From Anisus vortex (Eukaryota; Mollusca; Gastropoda; Planorbidae): 64,000 nucleotides of DNA. A program made the translations under genes and the position numbers. Location: positions 25,329,990-25,393,989 of the forward strand of contig OX421499.1 of assembly GCA_949126835.1 (NCBI GenBank), given 5' to 3'. The notes under the pieces are model-generated. The model saw nothing but the letters and a program-made list of their open reading frames with translations, was not told where the DNA came from and ran no database searches. Positions 46,866 to 58,756 of the stretch are shown piece by piece (position 1 is the first letter of the stretch; each line of letters begins with the position of its first letter).

Positions 46866-46955
46866 GTTCCGTGCAGGGCCGTGTTTAGGATTGTGGGGGT
46901 CCTGTCCCCAAATTTATGTGGGGGTCCTGTCCCCAAATTTATGTGGGGGCCCCTC
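46866..46955. repeat. 27-bp repeat with GGGG/CCCC hairpin
   Basis: Two full copies and a third partial one of TGTGGGGGTCCTGTCCCCAA plus ATTTATG. Each contains a GGGGTCCTGTCCCC inverted repeat. The flanking GTGCAGGGCCGTGTTTAGG and the later GGGGGCCCCTGTTTC suggest an old dispersed repeat. Confidence 0.65.
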
Positions 46956-47432
46956 GTGGCGTCACCCTGCCTTCCACAAACCTCAGAAAAGTACTTTTAA
47001 TTCATGGTACATTCTGTAAAATCATAAATTGCATGTTGTGCTTAGCTTGGTGAGACTGAAGCGCTTAAAATTGTAGGGAAATAAATGAATTTATTTTACA
47101 TTTTCAACGAACGAATGCAAATGTCACAAAAAAAATATTCTTTTTGTGATGTGTTTGGTTTGGGGGCCCCTGTTTCAATGGAACATGTGGAACATGCCTA
47201 ATATTCCACTGGTTTCCGTGCATTGAGTTTTGTAAAGCAGTTACTCATGAGTTTGCCAATATAGTTTAATAACTACTTGATAAATTATATAATCTAGACA
47301 TTGGTTTTTCAAGGGGGAAGATTACTTTAAAAAAGAAGTATTTCAGGTCGTGAATATTTCAAAACTCCATCATGCACCAAAGAATAAGTTTAAATGAAAT
47401 TATATTTTGTTTCCACTCCATTTAATCCACAG

Positions 47433-47473
47433 ATCAACTAGACCTGGTTTGGGCTCATGAGGCAAGACACGCT
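47433..47473 (+). other. Tbx20: Probable 5' UTR or coding extension of the Tbx20 exon
   Basis: TTTCCACTCCATTTAATCCACAG at 47410-47432 is a good splice acceptor (pyrimidine-rich, CAG at its end). From 47433 the Tbx20 frame is open with no stop up to ATG 47474 (reads ...QLDLVWAHEARHA). Either this is 5' UTR of an exon following a leader intron, or translation starts in an upstream exon. An in-frame TAA at 47423-47425 lies upstream of the acceptor. Confidence 0.6.
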
Positions 47474-48533
47474 ATGGATTTGTCCGTGGACACGTCATCA
47501 TTGAGAATATTGTCTGACTTAAACCGGAAGCGGTGCCGGCGCACAAGTGGATCGGGATCGTATTCTTCCATGGAAGTGGACAGCATGCACGCTTTGGAGA
47601 CCTCACTCCCAACCCCTTCACCCGACGGTTCGGTGCCGTCAATGTTTGACGTTGCCAAAAAGCCCGGGTGGTCAGCGTCGGGCCACGAGGTGGGCCGCAA
47701 GTCAACTAAAACCACCGGCCTCGCAGTGTCGCCGATGTCCCCCACGTCACTCTCGCCCGCCAGCCCTTCTTCTCCGATGCCAACGATGCGAATGGCAGCC
47801 ACGTCGCCAACCAGTGCAGACGATAACGAGGCAAGCTCATTCGTAAACATTATGTCTGGCCAAAAGTTCACTGGTCCTCTAAGTCCCGACCACATGAATG
47901 TGTCGCGGAGCTCGCCAATAACAGCGTCTTCAAGACCAGATGACATAAACATGGACACGCCAAAGAACTTTTCTGGTGTCCATAAACTGAAGCACCCTCG
48001 TTGTGGTTTGAGCTCGGCCAGAACCGAGTCAGAAGACTATTGTGGAGTGCGTCATGGAAATGAGCACCACGTCAGCGGCACCACGGCGAAGCATCACAGC
48101 GATGCTAAGAAGAACAGACTATCGTCGTATTCGAGCGATTGCGCCACCACGAGGTCCAACTCTGTCTCGCCCCCGGCCTCGCCGGCCTCAACGCCGTCTC
48201 CGACATCATCCCACGGCCATCTGCAGATACCACACAGCGTCCGCCACTACCACCACAGCCAACACAGCCACCAAGAGAGGCAACATCAGCAGCCACATGC
48301 CAGCACGCACCACGAGGGCGCCATGGCCGGAAAGTGCAATGCATCCGTCTCCCACTTCCTCCACGCGCCCCAGAACAGTTCTTCCAGGCCCGCACAGCTC
48401 TCGCCGAAGGCGTCCAACTTCAGCATTGCTGCAATCCTGGGCGGAAGCTGCAGCTCGTCGACCGGCTCCAGCAACCTGCCATTAATCAGAGACATGAGGA
48501 GTCGCGATTTGAGGGACGACAGTTCAACTGAAG
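47474..48533 (+). CDS. Tbx20: T-box transcription factor Tbx20, N-terminal exon
   Basis: Encodes residues 1-353 plus one base of codon 354. The product is a nuclear DNA-binding transcription factor; Tbx20/midline/H15 proteins pattern heart and midline/neural tissue in other animals. Visible here are Ser/Pro/Thr-rich segments (about 45-140), a His/Gln-rich stretch (HYHHSQHSHQERQHQQPH, about 255-272) and SNFSIAAILGG at about 314-324. That last segment matches the FSIAAL eh1-like Groucho-binding motif characteristic of Tbx20 N-termini. Start choice: ATG at 47474 has G at -3 and G at +4. The frame ends at donor AAG|GTTAGT (48534-48535), phase 1, and read-through would stop at once (TAG 48536). 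The N-terminus is much longer than the roughly 90-100 residues before the T-box in vertebrates. The exon is GC-richer than its surroundings. Confidence 0.9.
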
Positions 48534-48994
48534 GTTAGTACAATCCCACATGCCATTTTCCTTACTCTTTTTTAAATTTTCAAACCTTGTATTTGTTTAA
48601 TATTTGTGGGTACTCAAAGTTATATCCTTCACGCCTTACTTCTATAGCAAGCCAGCCAGTGCCCACAATAATACCTGTGCAATAGAAGTTATTCATATTG
48701 TTCTTAAAAGTTCGGATATTTAGCAATGAAAGTCTTGGAGACAATGGCCTGACACCCTTCCTAAAGCTCGAACTTTCCAGCTTTAAATTTAAATGGCCGT
48801 CGTGTAGATTCTATAGTTTACTTGTCCATGTTTCTTTTGCCTGTGTAACACTCATGAAATTCTGGTTCCAGCTTTACATGTATAGTTTGTCTACAGTTTA
48901 CACGTACTGTATGAGGCAACTCTTATAACATAATCTTGAGATCAAGGTTAAGATTTCGGAAGCAAATTCGTTTGAAACTGTTTCTGTGGTTGGC

Positions 48995-49250
48995 CATATA
49001 AAGACAAACATAAAGACAAAAAAACACTTTCCTTGTCCCTTATGCGAGAACAAATGCCTACAAGTACTTTTTCTTCCCCAGTGGCATCTGGGCATGGAAT
49101 GGGTTGCCTGACCAAACCAGGAAAACCAGTCTTTTAACTTCATTTAAACACTAATAAAAAATACAAGACTAGACTCACACTTCGGAAACAGAGTAGGACG
49201 CAATAATCTTCTTTATAGAAGGAACGTCTGTAATAAATAAGATAAGATAT
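48995..49250 (+). mobile_element. LINE 3' end, family L1a, in Tbx20 intron
   Basis: ORF2 tail LVPYARTNAYKY, then WHGMGC after a one-base shift, then GTAGGACGCAATAATCTTCT and TATAGAAGGAACGTCTGTAA, and a GATAAGATA tail. The outer stem now reads GACGC/ACGTC, with one changed pair. Confidence 0.85.
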
Positions 49251-49677
49251 ACATAGAGTGCTCACACTCTATACACAATCCTTCCCCATACCGTCGTTCA
49301 TAGTGTGCTCTATTCAAAATGTCTGACCACCACGAGATGTATTACTTTCATACACCCTTGACATGGATGCAAATATCTAACAAAATGTGTAGCCCCCCCC
49401 CCCTATGTGCAAGTTGGCAACAAAACAAAAACTAACAACGGACTAGGCACCGACAACCCAGAACCAGATAGTGCAGTGTGGTCGCCTCCCCTCAGCAAGA
49501 TAATCTTAATGCATTTCTGGTTGGCAGTTGGCGCCGATTTAAAGAAAGGATGAAATTCAATGAGATACTGCACGTGACGATTCCTGTTTTAAGAAAATCA
49601 GGATCTGACTCCTGAAACTACATATAAAAAAAACAAAAAAAAACTACCCCCCCCCCTCAAAACACATTAAAAAAAAA

Positions 49678-49742
49678 ACTGACAGCAGACTGAGAACACA
49701 CTGACAACACACTGACAGCACACTGACAACACACTGACAGCC
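49678..49742. repeat. ACACTGACAGC/ACACACTGACAAC repeat
   Basis: Five to six copies of a 10-11 bp ACTGACA(A/G)CACA unit. Confidence 0.8.
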
Positions 49743-50910
49743 ACTTATAAAAAATAAATTACCCATGCATAAAATATTTCAAAACTAAAGTTTAAATAAG
49801 AAAATATAAAAAAACAAACCAACAAACAAGTGCACTGTATTAAGTTATAACATAGTCAACATTTTTTTCTTCAAATTCGTTATGTAATAATGGAATTGTC
49901 AACTAATATTAAGATGCTGGTTCTGGATGTGATTGTTTCTTTTGTTAACATAATCCTTCTCCGTGCAATAAATAAAATAACTATCACTTCCCCTCCTCAC
50001 TCAAACACTCACACATAAACGTCATCTGGAAACTAGCCACACACCTCCACGAAACAGGAGGGGGATGGAAGGGGAGGGGGAGTGTTGAGGGGTGGAGGGT
50101 AGGTGGGCAATCTCCCTTGCTGAAAGGAAGGAGACTAAATACTCTACTCACGAAAACACCCGCCTCCAACTGAGGGACGACTTCCTGCTGATGCCGGTAT
50201 CTGTCCCGATAGATAGCCCGATTTATAGTCACGTGATAAGCTGCCCGGAGAAAGACCCCAAAAAAAAAAAAAAAGAGAGGAGTAAATAAAGTAAAAATTA
50301 AAGTCTAAAGAGTTAGTGAGGTGTTTTTGGCGAGAGGTTGTTTTTTTCTCTCGGTGTTTGGTTGCGCAATGAAACGGAGATGAGAAGATTGTAAATCAAG
50401 CCGGAATGATCCTCGTAAAGAAAACGGTTTCTTTAAAAGGTTGGACATTTACTCGCAGTTAAACAGTGATAAGTTGAACAGTGATAAGTTAAACACACTG
50501 GGTGGAACTTTTATAGACAGTTTTTTTTTAATTTTCAGGACGTTTTTTTTTCTATTTCATTCAACGTGTGTCTAAATTCTAAATTAGCGGTTCTCTGATC
50601 CTATCGTTGAATGGAACAACATTCGTGAATGGAGCAAAAAATTAGTTAACAGTATTGGTGAATTAAACCAGGAAGTGAATGTAACAACGGTGGTGAATAT
50701 AATATCGGGGACTGTATTACAACTGGTGAATTACGCGAATGATAACAAACAAATGTGAATGAAACTATATTTGTCGGATAGATCGATGTGATAGCATCCT
50801 TGAATTTTAACAGCATAGGTGAATTTAAAAACATTAGAAAATGTATAATAGCGAAGGTGAATGTAAAAACATAAACTGAATGTAACCATAATATTAAATA
50901 CATCCATATA
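49743..50910. other. Tbx20 intron, no feature seen
   Basis: AT-rich with a G-rich patch at about 50050-50110. Scattered GTGAATGTAAC-like words from about 50650 lead into the next repeat array. Confidence 0.5.
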
Positions 50911-51230
50911 GGTGGGTGTAACAGGTGGTGTGAATGTAACAGTTTGGGTGAATGTAACAGTTTGGGTGAATGTAACAGTTTGGGTCAATTTGACAGTTTG
51001 GGTCAATTTGACAGTTTGGGTCACTTTAACAGTTTGGGTCAATTTAGCAGTTCGGGTGAATGTATCAGGTTGGGTGAATGTATCAGGTTGGGCGAATGTA
51101 ACATTTAGGGTGAATGTAAAAGCTTGGCTGAATGTAACAGTTTGGGTGAATTTACAGCATTGATGAATGAAACAGCTTAGGTGAATGTAACATTATGGGT
51201 GAATGTAACAGTATGGGTGAATGTAATGAC
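50911..51230. repeat. 18-bp minisatellite GTGAATGTAACAGTTTGG
   Basis: About 16 copies with substitutions (GTCAATTTGACAGTTTGG, GTGAATGTATCAGGTTGG). The unit is a multiple of three, so it yields open frames of repeated VNVTVW on the plus strand and TQTVK/TFTQTV on the minus strand. These are artefacts. Confidence 0.92.
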
Positions 51231-52060
51231 AAATAACGAATGTTGAATGCGGCGAGACAAAATAGCCTCGTAACCACTGAGTTGAATTCAACAACCAAGA
51301 AATCCCTCTTCTTTTTTGCGCCAAACCCCCTCCCCCAAGTCATCCACCTCCCCATCCACCTCCCCATTCTTCTTTGCTTCCTCCTCAACGCCTCCCCCCT
51401 CTCTTCCTTTCTTTCTTGTCTGATTGATGAGTACGTCAAGGAGGATCTTCTGTAGCGGCCATTTCCTGAGTCTGAATGTCTCCTCTCTTCATTGCATCAC
51501 ATCATCACTTCTCTAAGACGCCATCCAGAAACTGTGAACACTTGTCTCCCCTGCTTTTCATTAACTCGGCAAGAACCATTTTGAAACAACTTTGTTTTCA
51601 TTTTTTCATTTCTTTTTAAAAGAAAATAACACATTTAAGAAAATAGATAAAATAGATTCTATCGGAATGATAAAACACCAAACATAATATATACAAATAT
51701 AATACAAGAAATAACAAATCCTAATTTTAAAAAAAACATTAATATAAAAACATTTGTTTACTGTTACCAAAATATAAAAGTTTAAAGTTGTAGGAGACTT
51801 AAAAAACAAATATAAATAAACAACAGCAGCAAAAAAAAAAAATACAATAATATCAAACAACAACTACTACTAGTTATATTTACATACCAAATCTATAAAT
51901 CTAGATCTATAAGTCCATAAAGTCAGTGAAGCCAGTTTCCTTAATCACGGCATACACGGAGATTGTGTTGCCAGAACAACACCCAGCTAGTTCAGCCTTT
52001 TTTTCTGTTAGTGTTTACCACCCCATACAAGCTCAACACCCTTTAAAGGAGGAAAAAAAA
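51231..52060. other. Tbx20 intron, no feature seen
   Basis: AT-rich with a pyrimidine-rich stretch at about 51325-51415. Nothing recognised. Confidence 0.5.
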
Positions 52061-52061
52061 A

Positions 52062-52140
52062 TCCACAACAACTTAGTGTTTGAACCCCAGAACTTTAGGT
52101 ACGGAAATCCGAGTGCGCTAACGTGGACCATCTTGCCCTT
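52062..52140 (-). mobile_element. tRNA-like SINE head or tRNA pseudogene
   Basis: The minus strand reads AAGATGGTCCACGTTAGCGC (A-box region), and then GGGGTTCAAACAC (B box) about 45 bases on. The body of the main SINE family is absent. A functional tRNA is not claimed. Confidence 0.5.
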
Positions 52141-52156
52141 TATTTATCATTTCACG

Positions 52157-52437
52157 TATACATAAATACATAAATACATAAAATACATAAAATACATAAA
52201 ATACATAAAATACATAAAATACATAAAATACATGAATACATGAATACATGAATACATGAATACATGAATACATGAATACATAAATACATAAATACATAAA
52301 TACATAAATACATAAATACATAAATACATAGACACATAGATACGTAAATACGTAAATACGTAAATACGTAAATACGTAAATACATAAATACATAAATACA
52401 TAAATACATAAATACATAAATACATAAATACATAAAA
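52157..52437. repeat. (AAATACAT)n microsatellite
   Basis: 8- and 9-bp units ATAAATAC, AAATACATA, ATGAATAC and GTAAATAC are arranged in homogeneous sub-blocks. Minus-strand frames of repeated MYLCIYVF are artefacts. Confidence 0.95.
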
Positions 52438-53317
52438 TATGTATGATGAATAGCAATCATGGTTAGACCAGATGGGGTTACCTGCAAATTTAGGGAGGGG
52501 GAATACATAAGAAAGTTACTTTCACACCTTCCTATAATTAATGTATTCATTGCATATATCAATACTAACAGTTTGCAGTTTTGTCTTCAATCCCAAAATT
52601 TTAATTTTCGATATTCCCGTGTGTGTGTATGAAACTTGAACTATCAGTTTGAAAGAGTTCTGGATTATAGATATAGAATACATAAGATCGCTTTCTATTT
52701 AAAATTTGTGAAAGGACAAGCCCGAAAACCAAAATGTATGTGTTAAGCAAGTGTAGGCTAATACAATTAGAACTGCACCACTACTCCAACAACAAACAGA
52801 ATCGCCGCTATGGCATTTTTGTTTTTGTTAATTTAAAGGAGTTATTCCCCCTTAATTCACAAAAAGATTGGTCTTTACCATACTTAAGAACCCCACTTTT
52901 ATTTAAGGGAGACTGTGAACTGTGATTACTCTCTTAGGGCTCGGAGAACGAACTCTTCTGTATCACACAACAATGATACGTCTCAGTATAGATTCGACAC
53001 GAAAGGTTGGTCGTTCCCGTCCAGCCTAAAATATCTGCAAGGGCGGACAGTCAAATATCACGTGGGGCTTTACCATATAGAAATAACTTGATTCCACTTT
53101 AACCTAAAAATAATTACATACCCATTACTGATATTTATAAATTGTTGATTTGTAATGGATATGCCCCTAGTCAATTATAATGAATGCGACACGGCGTTCA
53201 TGTGCGATACATGTGCATTCTATATCTATGTCCATGACCAATAGCCTACGTTTTGAGAACAACTCAGCCCCTATACAACAAATGTGTAAGGAGGGTGACT
53301 GAAGAAATGTTATCGGT

Positions 53318-53320
<3 letters not shown>
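52438..53320. other. Tbx20 intron, no feature seen
   Basis: No repeat or exon recognised. Confidence 0.5.

Positions 53321-53376
<56 letters not shown>
53321..53376. repeat. (TA)n microsatellite
   Basis: About 25 TA dinucleotides. Confidence 0.97.
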
Positions 53377-53378
<2 letters not shown>

Positions 53379-54156
53379 GTATGTATGTATATTTTGAGTT
53401 GAAATCTGAAGCAGCACACTGTAGTCGATAACATCGAAATTCACCACCTTATATATTACTTTTACGACCATCCGACATACGAGTGGCTGTCGTGAGATGT
53501 GAGGGGGAGGGGCGTAGGGAGGTGGTTGAGGGGGAGTTTTATCATGGAAGGTAAAGAGACTGCGCAATAAAGCGGATAATCTTTCCATCCCCAACCCCTT
53601 CTCGTATCGCGGACATTTTCTCCCACTCCCCATCACAACCGCCCCCACACACACAAACACATCTCCCCTTCCCCTGTAAATATCTCTTTCTGGAAGATAA
53701 GACTTTGACAATAATTTCGACGGACCAAAAGGTAATAGCAAAAAGCAGGGCCGGTTGAAAACAATGGAGGACAACTCCATGGATACGGTATTTGTTCGCT
53801 TCATTTCAGGAAGAGATTTAGAATATTAATTATTCTAATGCGGTTCAGGCACAGAATCAACAAGAGCAACGTTTTTGCAAAAATACAAATGTCCCCAAAA
53901 GCCCCCCCCCCCCCCGCACACACATACCAAATTTCATCGGCTATAAAGGGATTGTTTACAAATTCGTCCCAGCCAGCATTTTGTACTAACGTACGCTTGT
54001 GTTTAATGAGGGGCAGAAAGGGGGGGGGGTAGGGTAGACTTCAGCGATAAGTAGAGCTAGGATCGTCGTTACATAACCATTAGGACCCGAGCCTCTCCAT
54101 ATCTCAGCCTTCGATTAACAATAAAACTATCAATAACACTATGTTTGCACAACAAA
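53377..54156. other. Tbx20 intron, no feature seen
   Basis: Contains a C-run at about 53901-53915 and a G-run at about 54019-54027. No exon recognised. Confidence 0.5.
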
Positions 54157-54164
54157 ACGTATAT

Positions 54165-54333
54165 CAAAGGTCGGCAACTTATGATTTCTAATTCATTCAG
54201 CGTGCCAACAGACTACAAGTCATCGTTCTGTAGAAGAGACGTGAATAGATTTTTTTTTTGCCTCTTCCGCGTTCCATTGAAAATTCTTCGGAGTGCCAAG
54301 CGTGGCACGCGTGCCGTAGGTTGCCGACCCCTA
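54165..54333. mobile_element. hAT MITE, family A, 169 bp
   Basis: GGTCGGCAAC at the left is inverted as GTTGCCGACC at the right. The left arm (TTCATTCAGCGTGCCAACAG) and the right arm (TTCCATTGAAAATTCTTCGG, CGTGGCACGCGTGCC) match the arms of the larger element at 8521-11131. Flanks ACGTATAT and CCATATAT agree at 6 of 8 bases, a possible decayed target duplication. No coding capacity. Confidence 0.78.
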
Positions 54334-56055
54334 CCATATATTATTATTATAGTTTATATTATATACATTAAGAATATGTCCATAAAAAGAAACTCTAGTT
54401 TTATTTCCATCTCTCTACACTGAGACAGGCGTCTGCCCCTCGCGTCTGTCTCCTCCTAGCAGGAGCAGTGCAGGGAGCGATTACTCTGTGGGAGTTCTGT
54501 TGTTTACATCTCCACGCCCACCCACCCCCTCCATACGCACACACACACACAGCCGGTAGTGATGTCAGAGTTCGCTTAGCCCGTGACGTCATGTGATGCT
54601 TGAGCCAGTTATGTTGAAAACATAAATAGAACAAAAAAAAAGGGCTATAAGCCAAAACCACTGATCTATAGAAAGACTGGATTGCGCCTTCTTAATATAT
54701 TGGTTTGAGCAAAGTGAAGAAAAGCACTGATCTATAGAAGAAAGGAAAAACTAAAAATTTCCACTGCACTTACCGATATAAACATATAATTGTGTCTAAA
54801 ACTTACTGTGCCACTGATCTATAAATAGATCGGAACGGAATCTATGTTGCTGCCATTTTACACAAAATGTACAAATGGATGAATAAAACTTTATTTTGTA
54901 GGACGTTTCCAATTTATACATTTAACTTTTAACCCGATGAGTCAAACGGCTTAGGAGAATATAGAGCAGAAACAAACATCTAAATAAATAAACAAACTCA
55001 CGGTAATTATATATACTGATCAGTGACAGTAGAAACAAAATAGCGGAAATTTCCTCAAGAATGTTACCTCCGAGCCTAATCCATTCTTTTTAGAGATCAG
55101 TGGCCAAAACACACAAACATAATACCGCTTCCCTCACCCTCTTTTTGAAGCTTTCCAACCTTTCCCAAACTGATCCCCCCCCCCCATCTTCTGAATTGGC
55201 ATATAACATGCATTTATTTTAAGTTCATTATATACCCGTTATATGCTCGCATAAGTCTTTCTCCCCTACCCCACACACACTCTCCTCCCACCCAACTAAT
55301 TAATATTTATATCCCTGTTCTCTATGGTGTTGGTGGCGCGGGAAGGGAGGGTGGGGAAGGGGTGAGGGAGGGGTGAGCCTGATGCAGCTCTGTCGAATCT
55401 TAAAACGGTTAAACCAACACCTGGGCAACGTTAAAACTAGAAAGCAACAACAACAACAAATTTAAGAGACGAAACAAACTAATAATAATCCTAAAGTTTA
55501 TTTTTTTTAAAATACGGTTTAATAGCAAAATTTGTAAACATTTAAAATATAAAACAAAAAAAAAAATATATATAAACAACTCGAGCAGAGTTAAACGTGT
55601 TTGCTTTCGGTGTGGAATGGAATTGGCAACTCTGATTGGATTAAAGAAAGAAGAAGTATTTCTCAACCCACAACCCCCCTCCCCCCAAAAAAACAACAAC
55701 AAACAAACAGCATTTTAAGGATGCAAGGAATTGAATACAGGAAGCGTACAAATAGAAAAAAAATAGACTAGAAAAGACAGATAGAGAGATGAGGGGGCAG
55801 TGGAGGGAGGAATAGAGGGAGTTAAAATTCTATATGAGCTTTCTATGCAAGCGGCTCCCTATGAAACAGGTAAATAAAACAGGTGTGTTGCTTTGTGTAA
55901 GACCAATTAATCTTTATTATTTAACCGGGCAGCCGTTTCAAGCGCTCTCATTCCCTTTTTAACATAAAAAAAGAACTTTCCCCGCTTCTCGTTTGTCTGT
56001 CGGTTGCAAAGGGAGAAAAATAAAATCTGATTTGCTTGTAGACAATCTCTTAGTC
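54334..56055. other. Tbx20 intron, no feature seen
   Basis: AT-rich. The word CTGATCTATA recurs at about 54661, 54727 and 54811 near an otherwise plain stretch. C-run at about 55168-55177. No exon recognised. Confidence 0.5.
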
Positions 56056-56232
56056 GAGGGGTCGGCAACCTATGGTACGCATGCCCAACTTGTCACGCAG
56101 AGAAATTTTCAATGGCACGCGAAATACCGCCAAAACGGAAATTCAAGTCTCTTCTACAAGAAATTGAGTAATAGAGCCGAACGACTTTTAAGCTGTTGGC
56201 ACGCTGAATGAATTAGAAATCCTACTTCGGCA
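56056..56232. mobile_element. hAT family-A fragment, inverted relative to 54165
   Basis: Starts GGGGTCGGCAACCTATGG, continues with GAAATTTTCAATGGCACGCG and GCTGTTGGCACGCTGAATGA, and breaks off after GAAATCCTACTTCGGCACCC, before its expected second terminus. Confidence 0.75.
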
Positions 56233-56235
56233 CCC

Positions 56236-56503
56236 TTTCAGTTAAACTGTTGCGAATTAATCTGTATGAAGTAGAAAATTGAAGTTAACAATAAACGGAT
56301 CATTTAATCACCCCAAAGATTGTAGAAACCTGTGGGGTTATTGTGCAGTCTTCAAAAATGTTTTGTTCGGCGATTTCGGTTTACCTTTTGATTTCGGCTG
56401 AAAGTGTTGTTAAACTTTCGGTTTTTGCCGAAAATCAATGTATAACTTACGGTATGGTTGCGTTTTCGGCCGAAACGAAGACTTTGGGTTCGGTCGGCCT
56501 TTA
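56236..56503. mobile_element. hAT family-B fragment joined to family A
   Basis: Matches the right half of the 31697-32212 MITE: GAAGTAGAAAATTGAAGTTA, TTTAATCACCCCAAAGA, repeated TTTCGG words, and the terminus GGTCGGCCTTTA. Its left terminus is missing and it abuts the truncated family-A piece. Confidence 0.8.
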
Positions 56504-58550
56504 CAGCAATACTGAACAACTAAAAAAAAAAAGACATGTAAATATGTTTGTCTGGCATTGACTGCAAGAGAGCAAACAGCTCTGCCCACTGGTTAATAGA
56601 AGAAGAAGGTGAGAAAATAACACCGCTTTAGACCTCAATACTTAAAAGAAAAATATTATCTTTGAATTCGAGTACACTGAATGTGGACGACCCCTAATAA
56701 AATTAAACGTTTTCAATATGCAGAGCCAATGTGTTAAAAACAACAAAAAAAAAAAAAAAACATTTCAGTCTGCCTGTGTGCATTTCTATCTATGTTTATT
56801 AGCAGTTGTTTTTTTTACCCCGCCCTTAAGGTAATTGCTAACACCTACAGCTAATGTAGGAAACTGTTCTTCCGATTCCTTGGCTCGTTCAGACAAAGGG
56901 TTTTGTTTGAAATTAAATTCAAAGTGCTGCAGATTTGCACATTTAAAACAAACAACTAAAAAAACAAACTTTAAAAATTAATGATAGTCATTTGTTATTA
57001 AACCTTTTCCGTTTGAACGAAAACATTTTGAAAAATTAAAATAAATGTTTCAAAGTCTCTAAAATTAATGAAATAGACCCCCCGCCCCTCCCCCCCCCCC
57101 CCAAGTATTTCCCACTCTCTCTCTCTTACTTTCTCCCATACTTACTTTTCTTTACTTCTGACTCTCTCTTTCTTTCTGTCTTTAAAGTTTTCTTCTATAT
57201 TTGCATTGTGTGGTGGTAATGCCCCTCCCATATTTATCTTACTCTCATGTTCGTCTACATTGGAAATCAGTTTGTTTCATTATAAAACAGTGCTTACAGT
57301 TTGGTTCCAATGCCAAATTTTCAGGAGAAATATTTTTAATGGACTCTCAGACCCATCACTTCTTTCCGTTGGAGGAGAAGAAAACCAACTCTTCACCGAG
57401 GCCGTCTATGCCAATACAGCGAATACACATTTGTGGCCTCCAAACTACAAACAATGACTTAGCAATGTGCTGTTCGGGTCGTGCAATGTACAAAAGCATG
57501 GCGGTTGGCGGCTGTACCCATGGCAACGCGTAAAGACCATCTTTCTCTGAGACAATTTTTAAAATAGAGATAGCCTACTGGTACAATGTAGACTTTGGTA
57601 TCACCAACAAATGAAGGGTTTACCAAGGCAGATGTTTCATTAGTATGTGAACACCGGTGTTTCCGGTACAGTTTGAAATGGAGGCTGTGCATCCCAAACC
57701 ATCTCACTTCCTGTGGGCCTAACAATAGTGACATTAGAATAGCTAGACTTCTATGTATTATCTCTCTCTCTCTCTCTCACTATTGCTGTCTTTCTCTCTA
57801 GCCGTCTTTCTTGTATTCTCTTTCTAGCTCTCTCCCCTTCTCCCGCCTTCTCTTTCTCTATCTGCCCTTTCTCTCTTGTATTCTCTTTATTTTTCTATCT
57901 CTCTCTCTATGTTACAGCCCCCCCCCCACCTCCTTTCCACAAACACTCTGAATTTTTTAATTATTCCTTTCCGACCCCAACGACATCATTTCGTGCTAGA
58001 GTTCCTTAAAAGTTCAGACCTCAGACAAGCGGGAAGACATTTAATAATAGCATGGCCCAGATCTACGAGTCGTCTGCGGCGTTAGCACGTCAGCAAGGGG
58101 AGGAAAAGAGAGAGAGAGAGCAGAGGAGCGGAGAAAGAAAAGCGGGAAAGGGTCTAGAATGCTGGCTCGAGTTGCCTCCATGAGCGACGGTGTGTCGAGT
58201 CGCCAAACCTCCTTAATGACACCGTGCGTCCATAGAAACCTGTGGTCAAGTACGGACACTAAATACACCATTGAAGAGCATTCTGAAGTACCCGGGACAA
58301 AACAGAACATCAACAATGTCACCCAATGAAAAGAACATTACAATTACTGACCAGCGTCCAGGAAAAAGGGACATTCGGAAGTGACTACATTGAAATATGC
58401 ATTCTTAGTCCGAGAATCGCCACAGTGATCTTGATAAACTGTTCTTAAAACAAACACACACACACACACACACGTTGTCTGAATGATCGAAACAACAAAC
58501 TAATAATTAACTCTTTGCTGTTTTAGAATTTTCTCAAGTTTTCGTTTCTT
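56504..58550. other. Tbx20 intron, no feature seen
   Basis: Contains C-runs (57090-57103, 57918-57926), TC-rich tracts (57757-57910), a short GA tract (58105-58122) and (CA)n at 58453-58472. Small open frames around 57200-57730 show no recognised motif. Confidence 0.5.
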
Positions 58551-58555
58551 TTGGA

Positions 58556-58756
58556 CTCAGCGTTCTAACGGCAGCGAGATCAGGTTGTCGAATGGAATGT
58601 CCCGGGTTCAAATTCTGATTAAAACTAGTCCCCCCCATCCCATATCAGGAAGGTGAGTTCATCCAGTAAGGACTCACAATCCTCTAGTACGACCTGGCCG
58701 CGATGTTCCACTGGCCCAATGGATTACATTGGGGAGACGGGGCTACTTTTACTTTG
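58556..58756 (+). mobile_element. Diverged SINE remnant
   Basis: GACTCAGCGTTCTAACGGCA (A-box region), GGGTTCAAATTCTG (B box), and an end resembling the main SINE tail (GGCCCAATGGATTACATTGG ... CTACTTTTACTTT). The middle is reduced. Confidence 0.55.

Noticed and set aside
47455..48495. Open frames of up to 167 residues antisense or out of frame to the Tbx20 exon
   Set aside because: They lie fully within the GC-rich coding exon and are shadows of the real frame. No homology was recognised.
50731..51163. Repeat proteins VNVTVW (plus) and TQTVK/TFTQTV (minus)
   Set aside because: Artefacts of an 18-bp minisatellite whose unit is a multiple of three.
52118..52562. MYLCIYVF repeat membrane-like proteins
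   Set aside because: Translation of the AAATACAT microsatellite.
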